Origin: Luteococcus peritonei
GTDB taxonomy: Bacteria > Actinomycetota > Actinomycetes > Propionibacteriales > Propionibacteriaceae
NCBI RefSeq assembly: GCF_039526385.1
Contig: NZ_BAAAIX010000026.1
Span: 62,001 to 126,000, forward strand
DNA: 64,000 nt
Direction: 5' to 3'
Position 1 is the first letter of the stretch. Each line of letters opens with the position of its first letter. Of the stretch, positions 33,789-41,954 are shown piece after piece. The notes under the pieces are model-generated. The model had not been told where the DNA came from, searched no databases, and worked only from the letters and a program-made list of their open reading frames with translations. Made by a program: the position numbers and the translations under genes.

Positions 33789-34751
33789 TCAGTCGATGTA
33801 GGCGCGCACCCAGCGCGCGATCTCGTCGAAGTAGTGCGTGCGCACCGGCTCGGCCGAGAGGGCCAGGTCGTGCAGCCCGTCGACGATCCGCACCACCGTC
33901 ACGTGCGGCCCCAGCTTCACCGCCCGCACCGCCAACTTCTCCACGTCCAGCACGGTGTCCGCGCTCTTCAGCGACTCGTCCCAGGTGCGTCGGAAGTCGC
34001 TGCGGGCACTGATCAGGGTGAGCACCGGGCAGTCGATCTGCAGGCCCTCCGCGACCCGGTCGTGGCCCGCCAGGATGGCGGCCAGCCAGCCCACCCGCAC
34101 CGCGAAGTTGGGCCCACCCTTGAGCCCCTCGTCGATCACCCACTCCCCGCCCAGGTCCTTGTTGATCACCCGGTTGTAGAGGCCGTTGTTGGGCAGCGGG
34201 ATCACGGTGGTGGGATAGCTTCCCCGCATCCGCTGCAGCACCGGGGCGGTCACGGCGCGCAGCAGCGGTGAGCCCTGCAGGTCCAGCCAGGGCGAGTTCA
34301 GCACCAGCCCGTCCAGCTCGCCGCGCCGCTGGTCGGCCCACAGCGCCGTCACCAGGCCGCCCGTGGAATGCCCCATCACGGTGACCGAGGAGTGCTCGGC
34401 CCTGATCACGTCCAGGGCGGCGTCCAGCTCCTCGGCGTACTCGTCGACATCGGTGATGAAGCCGGCCAGCTGACCCTCGCGCAGGCTGCGCCCGTAGCGC
34501 CGCAGGTCCACCGCGTACAGGTCGAAGCCCATCGCCTCGACCACCTCGGCCAGGTGCGCCTGGAAGAAGTAGTCACTCCAGCCGTGGACATAGAGCATGG
34601 CCCGACGGTGGCGACGGCCCCCAGCACGACGCACCAGGGTGCCCACCAGGCTGCCCTCGACCTCCGGCTCGCCGGGCACCGGCGTGGCCAGCGGGAGCGG
34701 CAGCTCCAGACGCTCGAAACCGTCCAGGATCGTGTCGGGGCGCCAGGTCAT
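33789..34751 (-). CDS. Alpha/beta hydrolase (monoacylglycerol lipase/S33-like)
   Basis: 320 residues. The alpha/beta-hydrolase fold has oxyanion segment MLYVHGWSDYFF near residue 52, nucleophile elbow VMGHSTGGLVTAL near residue 123, and a late His in VDGLHDLALS. The YAVDLRRYGRS loop is typical of monoacylglycerol-lipase relatives. Substrate unknown; no signal peptide. Start ATG 34751 has CAGGAT 6 nt upstream, consistent with a leaderless transcript. The gene ends just past the tRNA-Phe terminator. Confidence 0.85.
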   Translation of the reverse strand: MTWRPDTILDGFERLELPLPLATPVPGEPEVEGSLVGTLVRRAGGRRHRRAMLYVHGWSDYFFQAHLAEVVEAMGFDLYAVDLRRYGRSLREGQLAGFITDVDEYAEELDAALDVIRAEHSSVTVMGHSTGGLVTALWADQRRGELDGLVLNSPWLDLQGSPLLRAVTAPVLQRMRGSYPTTVIPLPNNGLYNRVINKDLGGEWVIDEGLKGGPNFAVRVGWLAAILAGHDRVAEGLQIDCPVLTLISARSDFRRTWDESLKSADTVLDVEKLAVRAVKLGPHVTVVRIVDGLHDLALSAEPVRTHYFDEIARWVRAYID

Positions 34752-34857
34752 GGGGCCATCCTGCCGCAGGGAACAGCATGAAGCACCCGGGGACGCCGGG
34801 GCGTCCACCGAGTGCTGCGGTGCTGCTGCCCGTCAGACGGGCGGGTGACTGCGAGTG

Positions 34858-35082
34858 TCAGACGGCGCGACGAGGATCCTCGTCCTCGTCATCCTCGTCA
34901 TCGACGTTGTAGGCAGCGGCAAGGTCCGCGTACTGCTCGTCCAGCTCCTCCTGGGAGTAGCTGTCCGACGCCGAGGACCCCTTGAGCTCACGCTCCAGGG
35001 ATGCCACATCCATGTTCACCGGGCGATACTTCAGATCCCTTGCAACCTTGGTCTGCTTCGCCTTTGCACGGCCGCGCCCCAT
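34858..35082 (-). CDS. DUF3073 family protein
   Basis: 74-residue small protein typical of actinobacteria, with the diagnostic N-terminus MGRGRAKAKQTKVARDLKY and a very acidic C-terminus (DDEDDEDEDPRR). The basic head and acid tail suggest a nucleic-acid or ribosome contact, but the function is unknown. The frame is open 20 codons upstream; the start at 35082 follows the family. It lies downstream of purM on the same strand, a frequent arrangement in actinobacteria. Confidence 0.9.
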   Translation of the reverse strand: MGRGRAKAKQTKVARDLKYRPVNMDVASLERELKGSSASDSYSQEELDEQYADLAAAYNVDDEDDEDEDPRRAV

Positions 35083-35202
35083 ATCGGGTCGACCCCCTCG
35101 CTTTGTCCTTCGCGGCGCTGTGGCCGCGGCATGTGTGTTCAAACTTTCGTGAGAGACAGGCTACCGGACCAGACCAAGGAGGGCCAAAAGGGGCCCGCCG
35201 TC

Positions 35203-36291
35203 TCAGGCGTGCTGGTTCACCATGCTCACGCGGGGCTGCTCGGCGCTGCCCTGCTGCACCTCGCCGACCAGCCAGTTGGCCACGCCGCGGGCGTCCAGCA
35301 CGCGTCGGGCCACCTCGACGGAGGCCTGCGGCAGGATCGCCACCATGCCCACGCCCATGTTGAGGGTGGCCTCGATGTCGGCCTGGCTGACCTGGCCCAC
35401 CTGCTGCACCAACTGGAAGACCGCCGGGGGCGTCCAGGTGGTGCGGTCGATGGTCACGCTGAGGTGGTCGGGCACCACGCGGGCCAGGTTGTTGGCGAAG
35501 CCGCCGCCGGTGATGTGGCTCATGGCGTGGATGCCCTGCGCCTCGTCGCGGGCGGCGCGGATCATCTCCAGCACGTCCAAGGCGTAGACCTTGGTGGGGG
35601 TGAGCAGGCTCTCCCCCAGCGTGGTGCCCAGCTCGTCGACGTGGCGGTCCAGGCTCCAGCCGGCCTGCTCCAGCAGGACGTGGCGCACCAGCGAGTAGCC
35701 GTTGGAGTGCAGGCCCGAAGAGGCCATGGCCAGCACCACGTCGCCGGCCTCGATCCGGTCGGCGCCCAGGATCTCGTCGCGCTCCACGACGCCGGTGGTG
35801 GCGCCGGCGATGTCGTACTCGTCGGGAGACAGCAGGCCGGGGTGCTCGGCGGTCTCGCCGCCCAGCAGGGCGCAGCCGGAGGCCTCGCAGGCCGCCGCGA
35901 TGCCCTTCACGATGGCGGCGATGCGCTCCGGCACCACCTTGCCGCAGGCGATGTAGTCGGTGACGAAGAGCGGCTCGGCGCCACTGACCACCAGGTCGTC
36001 CACCAGCATGCCCAGCAGGTCGAAGCCGATGGTGTCGTGGACGTCCATGGCCTGGGCGATGGCCACCTTGGTGCCGACGCCGTCGGTGGAGGTGGCCAGC
36101 ACGGGCTGGCGGTAGGTCTTGAAGGCGGAGGCGTCGAAGAAGCCGGCGAATCCGCCCAGGCCTCCCAGCACCTCGGGGCGACGGGTGCGGGCCACGTGGG
36201 CCTTCATCAGCTCGACGGCGCGGTCTCCGGCCTCGATGTCGACGCCGGCGCGGGCATAGGCCGACTGCACGTCGGTGGCGGGCTGGGTCAT
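35203..36291 (-). CDS. purM: Phosphoribosylformylglycinamidine cyclo-ligase (AIR synthetase)
   Basis: 362 residues. An ATP-dependent enzyme of step 5 in purine synthesis, turning FGAM into AIR. Motifs include YARAGVDIEAGDRAVELMK at the N-terminus, LATSTDGVGTKV, GAEPLFVTDYIACGK, LLGGETAEHPG and HITGGGFANNLARV. It starts 4 bp after the purF stop, so purF-purM form an operon. No terminator with a strong stem is visible before DUF3073. Confidence 0.96.
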   Translation of the reverse strand: MTQPATDVQSAYARAGVDIEAGDRAVELMKAHVARTRRPEVLGGLGGFAGFFDASAFKTYRQPVLATSTDGVGTKVAIAQAMDVHDTIGFDLLGMLVDDLVVSGAEPLFVTDYIACGKVVPERIAAIVKGIAAACEASGCALLGGETAEHPGLLSPDEYDIAGATTGVVERDEILGADRIEAGDVVLAMASSGLHSNGYSLVRHVLLEQAGWSLDRHVDELGTTLGESLLTPTKVYALDVLEMIRAARDEAQGIHAMSHITGGGFANNLARVVPDHLSVTIDRTTWTPPAVFQLVQQVGQVSQADIEATLNMGVGMVAILPQASVEVARRVLDARGVANWLVGEVQQGSAEQPRVSMVNQHA

Positions 36292-36295
36292 GGGG

Positions 36296-37780
36296 TCAGC
36301 ACTCCTTGGTGGTGGCGCCGGTCTGCGTCAGCGCGTCGAGGTCGAGGTCCTGCTTGCCGACGGGGTACTTGCCGTCGAAGCAGGCGCGGCACAGGTTGGA
36401 CTTGTCCACGTGGGTGGCCTTGATCAGCCCGTCGAGCGAGATGTGGCCCAGCGAGTCGGCGCCGATCGCCTCGGCGATCTGCTCGATGGTCATGCCCGGG
36501 GCGATCAGCTCGTCGCGGGTGGCGAAGTCGATGCCGTAGAAGCAGGGCCACTCCACCGGCGGGGCAGAGATGCGCACGTGCACCTCCTTGGCGCCGGCGG
36601 CGCGCAGCATGGCCACCACCTGGCGCTGGGTGTTGCCACGCACGATGGTGTCGTCCACCACCACGATGCGCTTGTCGCGCACCACGTCGGGCAGCGGGTT
36701 CAGCTTCATCCGGATGCCCATCTGGCGCATCGCGTTCGACGGCTGGATGAAGGTGCGGCCCACGTAGGCATTGCGCACCAGGCCCTGGCCGTAGGGGATG
36801 CCCGAGCCGGCGGCAAAACCGATGGCGGCCGGTGTGCCGGACTCCGGGGTGGGGATCACCAGGTCCGCGTCGACGGGGAACTCCTTGGCCAGCAGCTTGC
36901 CGATCTTGACCCGCACGTTGTGGATCCGGCGGCCGTTGATCAGGGTGTCGGGGCGGGCCAGGTAGACGTACTCGAACAGGCAGTGCTTCGGGTTGGGCTC
37001 GGCGAAGCGACGCGAACGCAGCCCCTGCTCGTCGATGATGACCAGCTCGCCGGGCTCCACGTCGCGCTCGAAGCTGGCGCCGACGATGTCCAGCGCCGCG
37101 GTCTCGGAGGCCACCACCCAGGCGCCGGAGGCCAGCCGGCCGATGGCCAGCGGGCGGATCGCCTGCGGGTCGCGGGCGGCGTAGAGGGTCTGCTCGTCCA
37201 TGAAGGTGAGGCAGAAGGCGCCGCGCAGCCGGGGCAGCACCTCGACGGCGGCCTCCTCCAGGCTGCGGTCGTGGTAGCTGGACAGCAGGGCGGACAGGAT
37301 CATGGTGTCCGAGCTGGAGTCCATCCGCTTCTTGTGCGGCACATTGCGCTCGCCGATCCGCTCGGCCAGCAGGGCCTCCAGCTCGTCGGTGTTGGTGAGG
37401 TTGCCGTTGTGGCACAGCGCCAGCGAGCCCTCCTGGGTGGCGGCCAGGGTGGGCTGGGCATTGCCCCAGACCGAGGCACCGGTGGTGGAGTAGCGGGTGT
37501 GGCCCACCGCGATGTCACCCTGCAGCGTGTTCAGCGCGGGCTCGTCGAAGACCTGGCTGACCAGGCCCATGTCCTTGAAGACCATGATCCGCTTGCGGTT
37601 GCTCACCGCGATACCGGCGGACTCCTGACCGCGGTGCTGCAGCGCGAACAGGCCGAAGTAGGTCAGACGCGAGACCTCCTCGCCGGGACCGAAGATGCCG
37701 AAGACTCCGCAGGCGTCCTGGGGTCCGTGGTCCTGGGGGTCCAGCTCGTGGGTGAGACGTCCATCGGGGCGAAGGGGCAC
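36296..37780 (-). CDS. purF: Amidophosphoribosyltransferase
   Basis: 494 residues. The first committed enzyme of purine synthesis forms phosphoribosylamine from PRPP and glutamine. The mature N-terminal nucleophile should be Cys in QDACGVFGIFGPG near residue 20, so a propeptide is removed. The PRPP-binding motif is RIVVVDDTIVRGNT. Cysteine pairs near the C-terminus (CFYGIDF, CRACFDGKYP) may hold an Fe-S cluster as in the Bacillus type. GTG 37780 has TAGTCT 6 nt upstream (leaderless). First gene of purF-purM. Confidence 0.96.
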   Translation of the reverse strand: MPLRPDGRLTHELDPQDHGPQDACGVFGIFGPGEEVSRLTYFGLFALQHRGQESAGIAVSNRKRIMVFKDMGLVSQVFDEPALNTLQGDIAVGHTRYSTTGASVWGNAQPTLAATQEGSLALCHNGNLTNTDELEALLAERIGERNVPHKKRMDSSSDTMILSALLSSYHDRSLEEAAVEVLPRLRGAFCLTFMDEQTLYAARDPQAIRPLAIGRLASGAWVVASETAALDIVGASFERDVEPGELVIIDEQGLRSRRFAEPNPKHCLFEYVYLARPDTLINGRRIHNVRVKIGKLLAKEFPVDADLVIPTPESGTPAAIGFAAGSGIPYGQGLVRNAYVGRTFIQPSNAMRQMGIRMKLNPLPDVVRDKRIVVVDDTIVRGNTQRQVVAMLRAAGAKEVHVRISAPPVEWPCFYGIDFATRDELIAPGMTIEQIAEAIGADSLGHISLDGLIKATHVDKSNLCRACFDGKYPVGKQDLDLDALTQTGATTKEC

Positions 37781-37810
37781 GGGCTCAGACTATCGCGGCA
37801 GCAGCCGCGC

Positions 37811-38410
37811 TCAGCCCTGCGCCGCGGATGCGGGACGACGGACCAGGCAACCCACCACCGCGTCCAGCGCCGCCAGCGCCTGGTCGTGGTCCACCCGGCC
37901 CAGCAGCAGGTGCACGGTGAGCCCGTCCAGCTGGGCCTGGAGGGTGGCCGCCGCCTGGCGCGGTGACTCCCCCACCAGTTGCCCCTCGCGCTGGCAGGCG
38001 GTGAAGAAGTCCGTGAACAGGCCGGCCAGCTCGTCGTAGACCATGGCGCCGGCACCTTGCTCCTGGTGCACCTCGGCGCCCAGGAAGGCGAGCCACACCT
38101 GGGACAGCTCGCGGGACTGGTCATCCAGCGGCAGCACGGCGCGCAGCAGCGAGAGCAGCTGGGCGGCCGGGTCCCCGGGGGCCTCGACGGCCGCCAGTCG
38201 CCGCTCGAAACCCGCGCGCACGTGCTCCGAGACCAGTGCGACGATGTCGCGATGGGTGGGCAGGTAGTGGCGCACCGCTCCGGCCGACCAGCCGCTGGCC
38301 TGGGCCAGGTTCCGGACGCTGAGGGCGGCAACGCCCTGGCTGCGCACCAGTTCCACCGCAGCCTGGGCCAGCTCGGCGCGACGCTGCTCGTGGTCGACGA
38401 TCTTGGGCAC
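37811..38410 (-). CDS. TetR family transcriptional regulator
   Basis: 199 residues. The N-terminal helix-turn-helix spans about residues 8-55 (ELAQAAVELVRSQG, LSVRNLAQASGWSAGAVRHY). The variable helical C-terminus should bind a ligand. It is transcribed away from the two SMR genes, and two copies of an imperfect palindrome lie between them. It most likely represses the SMR pair until a cationic or guanidinium-type compound is present (inference). GTG 38410 follows AGGAGG at 4 nt and matches the domain start; the frame is open 33 codons further upstream. Confidence 0.88.
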   Translation of the reverse strand: MPKIVDHEQRRAELAQAAVELVRSQGVAALSVRNLAQASGWSAGAVRHYLPTHRDIVALVSEHVRAGFERRLAAVEAPGDPAAQLLSLLRAVLPLDDQSRELSQVWLAFLGAEVHQEQGAGAMVYDELAGLFTDFFTACQREGQLVGESPRQAAATLQAQLDGLTVHLLLGRVDHDQALAALDAVVGCLVRRPASAAQG

Positions 38411-38501
38411 CGCTCCTCCTGTCCCGGCGGTCCTCGCCCCGCCGACCTGATCCTGCTGGGCGCTTCCTGCTCCTGCGATCCGATCCCACCCTTCCATTCT
38501 T

Positions 38502-38565
38502 TTTAGCACATTCGTGTTGCAAGGTCCGGGCCCGTGGACTAGCTTCGATTTAGCACAGTCGTGTT
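38502..38565. promoter_or_regulatory. Two TetR-type operator copies in the TetR/SMR intergenic region
   Basis: TTTAGCACATTCGTGTT (38502-38518) and TTTAGCACAGTCGTGTT (38549-38565) differ at one base and are 47 bp apart. Each is a partial dyad (AGCAC and GTGTT/GTGCT halves). The second overlaps the start region of a TAGCTT -10 box (38540-38545) for the SMR genes, so binding should block them. One copy lies next to the tetR side. Confidence 0.72.
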
Positions 38566-38582
38566 ATCACTTGGAGGGTGAG

Positions 38583-38894
38583 ATGGACCCGTGGGCGGCA
38601 CTCCTGCTGGCCAGCGTCTTCGAGGTGGGCTTCACCACCTGCCTGAAGCTGGAACAGCGCAACAAGAACTGGGCCTGGGGCTTCCTGGCCTGTGCGGTGG
38701 CGAGCTTCGGCTTGCTGGAACTGGCCATCCGCAGCATCCCGCTGGGGACGGCCTATGCGGTCTGGACCGGCCTGGGCGCTGTGGGCACCATCTCCGTCGG
38801 CGCCGTCTTCTTCGGTGACCGGCTGCGGCCGGTGCAGCTGGCGCTGGTGGGTGTCATCGTCGCCCTCATCGCCGGGTTGAAGGTGCTGTCATGA
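38583..38894 (+). CDS. Small multidrug resistance (SMR) family protein, first subunit
   Basis: 103 residues, four membrane helices. The essential membrane glutamate is E14 in ASVFEVGFTT, and the signature YAVWTGLGAVGT is in helix 3. Overall likeness is to SugE/Gdx and paired SMR proteins, which exchange protons for quaternary ammonium or guanidinium cations. The ribosome-binding site GGAGG is 5 nt before ATG 38583. Its stop overlaps the next SMR start (ATGA), the arrangement of obligate heterodimers such as EbrAB and YkkCD. Controlled by the divergent TetR gene. Confidence 0.92.
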   Translation: MDPWAALLLASVFEVGFTTCLKLEQRNKNWAWGFLACAVASFGLLELAIRSIPLGTAYAVWTGLGAVGTISVGAVFFGDRLRPVQLALVGVIVALIAGLKVLS

Positions 38895-39259
38895 GGGGCT
38901 GGGGATGGGTGCTGCTGGGCGGCGCCTTCGAGGTGGGATTCACCACCTTCCTGAAACTGCAGCAGTCGGACCCGCGCTGGGGCGTCGGCTTCCTGGTCTG
39001 CGCGGTGCTGAGCTTCGAATGCTTGGCGCGCGGCATCCGCTCCCTGCCGGTGGGCCTGGCCTATGCCGTGTGGACGGGCATCGGTTCGGTGGGCGCCTTC
39101 GTGATCGGGATCGCGGCCTTCGGAGAGGACCGCAGCCCGGCGCGGATCCTGGTGGTCACCGGTCTGGTCGCGGCGCTGGTGGCGTTGAAGCTGGTCAGCG
39201 ACCGCGGCGACGAGAGCGCCACTGGTCCAGCACCTGCTCCACGTCCAGCAGACCGGTGA
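38891..39259 (+). CDS. SMR family protein, second subunit
   Basis: 122 residues, four helices plus a 20-residue charged tail. E14 (GGAFEVGFTT) and YAVWTGIGSVGA are kept. It overlaps its partner by 4 bp (ATGA), so the two are made together and probably pair in opposite orientation. The last 65 bp overlap the convergent DUF1992 gene on the other strand, so the extended tail (DESATGPAPAPRP) encodes protein on both strands. Whether the pair exports drugs or guanidinium cannot be told from sequence. Confidence 0.9.
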   Translation: MRGWGWVLLGGAFEVGFTTFLKLQQSDPRWGVGFLVCAVLSFECLARGIRSLPVGLAYAVWTGIGSVGAFVIGIAAFGEDRSPARILVVTGLVAALVALKLVSDRGDESATGPAPAPRPADR

Positions 39260-39593
39260 TGATCGGGGTGCCCGCCACCCGCGTCAGGTTGGACTGCTTG
39301 ATGCGCTGGTTCAGGTCCTCGACGATCGCCCGAGCCGTGGCCTCGTCGCACACGTCGGCCAGGGTGGTGAGGATGTCCTGCTTCTCGCGGCGCACCGCCA
39401 GCGGCCCGGGCATGGCGCCGCGCAGGTCCTCCTGCTCCAACTTGCGACGGGCCCACCAGTCCGGGTCCTCGCCGGGGCGTCCCAGGTCGCCCAGCGGCTT
39501 GCCGGCGCCGGGCAGGTTGCTGAACTCGCCCCTCTCGGTGGCCTCGCGGATCTGGCGGTCGATCCAGCTCTCGAAGCGCAGCGGCTCGCTCAC
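39195..39593 (-). CDS. DUF1992 (DnaJC28-like conserved domain) protein
   Basis: 132 residues. The conserved core FESWIDRQIREATERGEF, then NLPGAGKPLGDL, then DPDWWARRKLEQE matches DUF1992, seen alone in bacteria and in eukaryotic DNAJC28. The function is unknown. Start GTG 39593 overlaps the acetyltransferase stop (GTGA), so the two are co-translated. Its 3' end overlaps the SMR gene on the opposite strand by 65 bp. Confidence 0.88.
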   Translation of the reverse strand: MSEPLRFESWIDRQIREATERGEFSNLPGAGKPLGDLGRPGEDPDWWARRKLEQEDLRGAMPGPLAVRREKQDILTTLADVCDEATARAIVEDLNQRIKQSNLTRVAGTPIITGLLDVEQVLDQWRSRRRGR

Positions 39594-40147
39594 AGCTGCT
39601 TGACCACCTTGGCGGGGACGCCGGCCACCACCACATTGGCCGGCACATCCTTGGTGACCACCGATCCGGCGCCCACCACCGAGTTCTCCCCCACCGTGAC
39701 GCCCGGGCACAGGGTGGCGCCGGCACCGATCCAGGCATTGCGCTCGATCCGCACCCCGGCCGTGACCACGCTGCGGCGGCGCTCCGGGTCGATGTCGTGG
39801 TTCACGGTGATGATGCTGACCCGCGGGGCGATCAGCACCTTGTCGGCGATGTGGATGCCGCCCAGGTCCACGAACAGGCAGTCGGTGTTGATGAAGACGT
39901 CCTTGCCCAGGAAGATGTGGCGGCCGAAGTCGGTGCGGAAGGGCAGGGCGATGCTGGTGCTCTCGTCCACCGGGCGGCCAGTCATCTGCTCCACCACCTG
40001 GCGCACCTCCTCGAGGCTGTGCGGCGAGGCGTTGAGCTCCTGGCAGAGCCGGGCGTTCTCGGCCACGATCCGCTCCACCTCACGGAAGGAGGGATCGTGG
40101 AAGTCGACGAAGCCACCGTCCAGGCAGCGCTGCAGGACATCGTTCAT
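39590..40147 (-). CDS. Sugar O-acetyltransferase, maltose/galactoside acetyltransferase type
   Basis: 185 residues of left-handed beta-helix acyltransferase. An N-terminal helical cap (REVERIVAENARLCQELNA) precedes hexapeptide repeats with the catalytic His in SIITVNHDIDPERR, and ends with ENSVVGAGSVVTKDVPAN. It transfers acetyl from acetyl-CoA to a sugar or related hydroxyl; the acceptor is unknown. ATG 40147 has TAGGCT 6 nt upstream (leaderless). It diverges from the dehydrogenase gene across a 492-bp gap filled by a repeat array. Confidence 0.9.
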   Translation of the reverse strand: MNDVLQRCLDGGFVDFHDPSFREVERIVAENARLCQELNASPHSLEEVRQVVEQMTGRPVDESTSIALPFRTDFGRHIFLGKDVFINTDCLFVDLGGIHIADKVLIAPRVSIITVNHDIDPERRRSVVTAGVRIERNAWIGAGATLCPGVTVGENSVVGAGSVVTKDVPANVVVAGVPAKVVKQL

Positions 40148-40201
40148 GACCCCAGCCTAGGAGCCGTGGGCACCGTTGTGGCAGGGTGCAACGGCTGTGG
40201 C

Positions 40202-40538
40202 AGGTCGCGCCGCTGATCCCACGTCGCGCCCCCTGATCCCACGTCGCGCCCCCTGATCCCACGTCGCGCCCCCTGATCCCACGTCGCGCCCCCTGATCCC
40301 ACGTCGCGCTCCCTGATCCCACGTCGCGCCCGCAATGCAACGTTGCGCGCGTAATGCCAGGCGCAAGGTTGCTTTCCGTGCGCGACGTGGACCCGCGGGG
40401 CGCGACGTGGACCCGCGGGGCGCGAGGTGGATGGCAGAGGCGCGAGGTGGCTCCGACACGGGGAACTGGGGCGCAAGGTTGCTTTTCGTGCGCGTCGTGG
40501 ACCCGCGGGGCGCGAGGTGGATGGCAGAGGCGCGAGGA
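40202..40538. repeat. Dyad-symmetric array of 20-bp units with core GCGCRASGT (locus 1)
   Basis: Left-arm cores read in reverse at 40221, 40241, 40261, 40281, 40301, 40321 and 40340, plus a degenerate copy at 40202. Right-arm cores read forward at 40361, 40380, 40400, 40420, 40440, a damaged copy near 40460, then 40471, 40490, 40510 and 40530. The two arms mirror each other about 40354.5. The central gap is 12 bp, the first step is 19 bp and further steps are 20 bp. Left spacers are nearly identical (CCCTGATCCC); right spacers differ, so the arms are not simple complements. No credible gene lies here. The array fills the gap between two divergent genes. Function unknown. Confidence 0.9.
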
Positions 40539-40639
40539 CGGAGGACGCGGAGGTGTGGAGCCGGCCCGCCGCCGACAGGGCCGGCAGCCAGCCGCTGGGA
40601 CGAGGCCCATCGGCTTGGAGCCCTTCCTAGGCTGGCGGC

Positions 40640-41878
40640 ATGAGCATCTCGCGACGAGACCTGTTGGGCCTGGGCGCCGGGAGCGGTGCGGCAGTGCTGC
40701 TGGCCGGTTGCTCCACCGACGCGGGCCCCGGGGCCGGCCCCGCCACCAGCGGCCCGAGCTCCGCAGGCAGCCCCTCCTCCACGGCCAGCGGCGCCGAGAG
40801 CCCGACCCCCAGCCCGACGCCGAGCACCAAGCCGTCGGCGGCCATCCCGCGGCTCACGGTGCAGGAGGCTGCCAGCGGCCTGGAGATCCCGTGGGGGCTG
40901 GGATTCAGCGGCAGCACGGCGGTGCTCACCGAGCGTGCCGGGCGGATCCAGGTGCTGCGCGACGGACGACCCAGCCGGGTCACGGCCGACCTGGACGACG
41001 TGGCAGCCGCCGGCGAGGGCGGGCTGACCGGGCTGGTGGTGGATCCCAAGGACCCACGGCGCATCGTCGTCGCCTTCAACTCCCGCGAGGGCGACGTCCG
41101 CATCGTCCCCTTCACGCTCTCGGCCGACCTGTCGCGGGCCACGCGCGGGAAGCCGCTGCTCACCGGGCTGCCGGCCAATCCGTCGGGGCGCCACTCAGGC
41201 TGCCGGCTGCGCTTCGGCAGCGACGGCCTGCTGTGGGTCGGCACCGGCGACACCGCCCGCGGCAGCCTGCCGCAGGACCGTACCAGCCTGGGCGGCAAGG
41301 TGCTGCGGCTCGACGGCCGCACCGGCGCACCGGCGCCGGACAACCCGTGGCCCGATGCCCAGCAGACCACGCAGCGCTATGTCTACAGCTACGGCCATCG
41401 CAACGTCCAGGGACTGGCGCTGCAACCCGGCACGGGGCGGATGTTCTCCGTCGAGCACGGAAGTGCCGTCGACGACGAGGTGAACCTGCTGGCCAAGGGC
41501 GCGAACTACGGCTGGAATCCGGTGGGCAGCGGCGACTACGACGAATCCGTCCCGATGACCGACACCACCCTGCCGGGCGCGGTGCGCGCGGTGTGGAGCT
41601 CGGGTGACCCGACCCTGGCCACCAGCGGCGCCGCCTTCGTCACCGGTGAGGCCTGGGGCGGCTATGCCGGCTGCCTGGCGGTGGCCTGCCTCAAGGCGCA
41701 GAAACTGCTGATGCTGCGCCTCACGCCGGCCGGCGCCCTGCAGCAGGTGCTCGAGGTTCCCGAGCTGGACGGCAGCCACGGCCGGCTGCGCACCGTCGAG
41801 ACCGACCCCTCCGGGGCACTGTGGGTCACCACCGCCAACGGCGAGGACGACACACTGCTGCGGATCACGCCCGCCTGA
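40640..41878 (+). CDS. PQQ-type sugar (glucose/sorbosone) dehydrogenase lipoprotein
   Basis: 412 residues. N-terminal SRRDLLGLGAG plus LLAGC forms a Tat-like lipoprotein signal (Cys about 24), followed by a Pro/Ser/Thr linker to about residue 70. The rest is a six-bladed beta-propeller of the GDH/sorbosone dehydrogenase family: GLEIPWGLGF, GEGGLTGLVVDP, LWVGTGDTA, YSYGHRNVQGLA, EHGSAVDDEVNLL. The enzyme oxidises sugars outside the cell if PQQ is available; many family members have other or no known substrate. ATG 40640 has TAGGCT 6 nt upstream (leaderless). It starts 102 bp after repeat locus 1. Confidence 0.88.
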   Translation: MSISRRDLLGLGAGSGAAVLLAGCSTDAGPGAGPATSGPSSAGSPSSTASGAESPTPSPTPSTKPSAAIPRLTVQEAASGLEIPWGLGFSGSTAVLTERAGRIQVLRDGRPSRVTADLDDVAAAGEGGLTGLVVDPKDPRRIVVAFNSREGDVRIVPFTLSADLSRATRGKPLLTGLPANPSGRHSGCRLRFGSDGLLWVGTGDTARGSLPQDRTSLGGKVLRLDGRTGAPAPDNPWPDAQQTTQRYVYSYGHRNVQGLALQPGTGRMFSVEHGSAVDDEVNLLAKGANYGWNPVGSGDYDESVPMTDTTLPGAVRAVWSSGDPTLATSGAAFVTGEAWGGYAGCLAVACLKAQKLLMLRLTPAGALQQVLEVPELDGSHGRLRTVETDPSGALWVTTANGEDDTLLRITPA

Positions 41879-41914
41879 CCAGACCGGTCCGGTCGCACCG
41901 GACCAAGCCGGCGT

Positions 41915-41948
41915 GGGGCAGAACCGGCCACGTGGCCGGCCCTGCCCC
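41915..41948. terminator. Bidirectional hairpin between the dehydrogenase and M20 genes
   Basis: GGGGCAG (41915-41921) pairs with CTGCCCC (41942-41948), and inside it CCGGCCAC pairs with GTGGCCGG (41924-41939), with 2-nt bulges on each side. It lies between convergent genes. Confidence 0.7.
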
Positions 41949-41954
41949 TGCCGA

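Noticed and set aside
40202..40538. CRISPR array
   Set aside because: The period is only 20 bp, cores are 9 bp, spacers are repeated rather than unique, orientation flips at the centre, and no cas genes are near.
40080..40610. Protein-coding genes inside the repeat arrays (Arg/Gly/Trp-rich frames at both loci)
   Set aside because: The frames are open on both strands only because the repeats lack stops; they have no ribosome-binding site, no homology and differ in length between loci.
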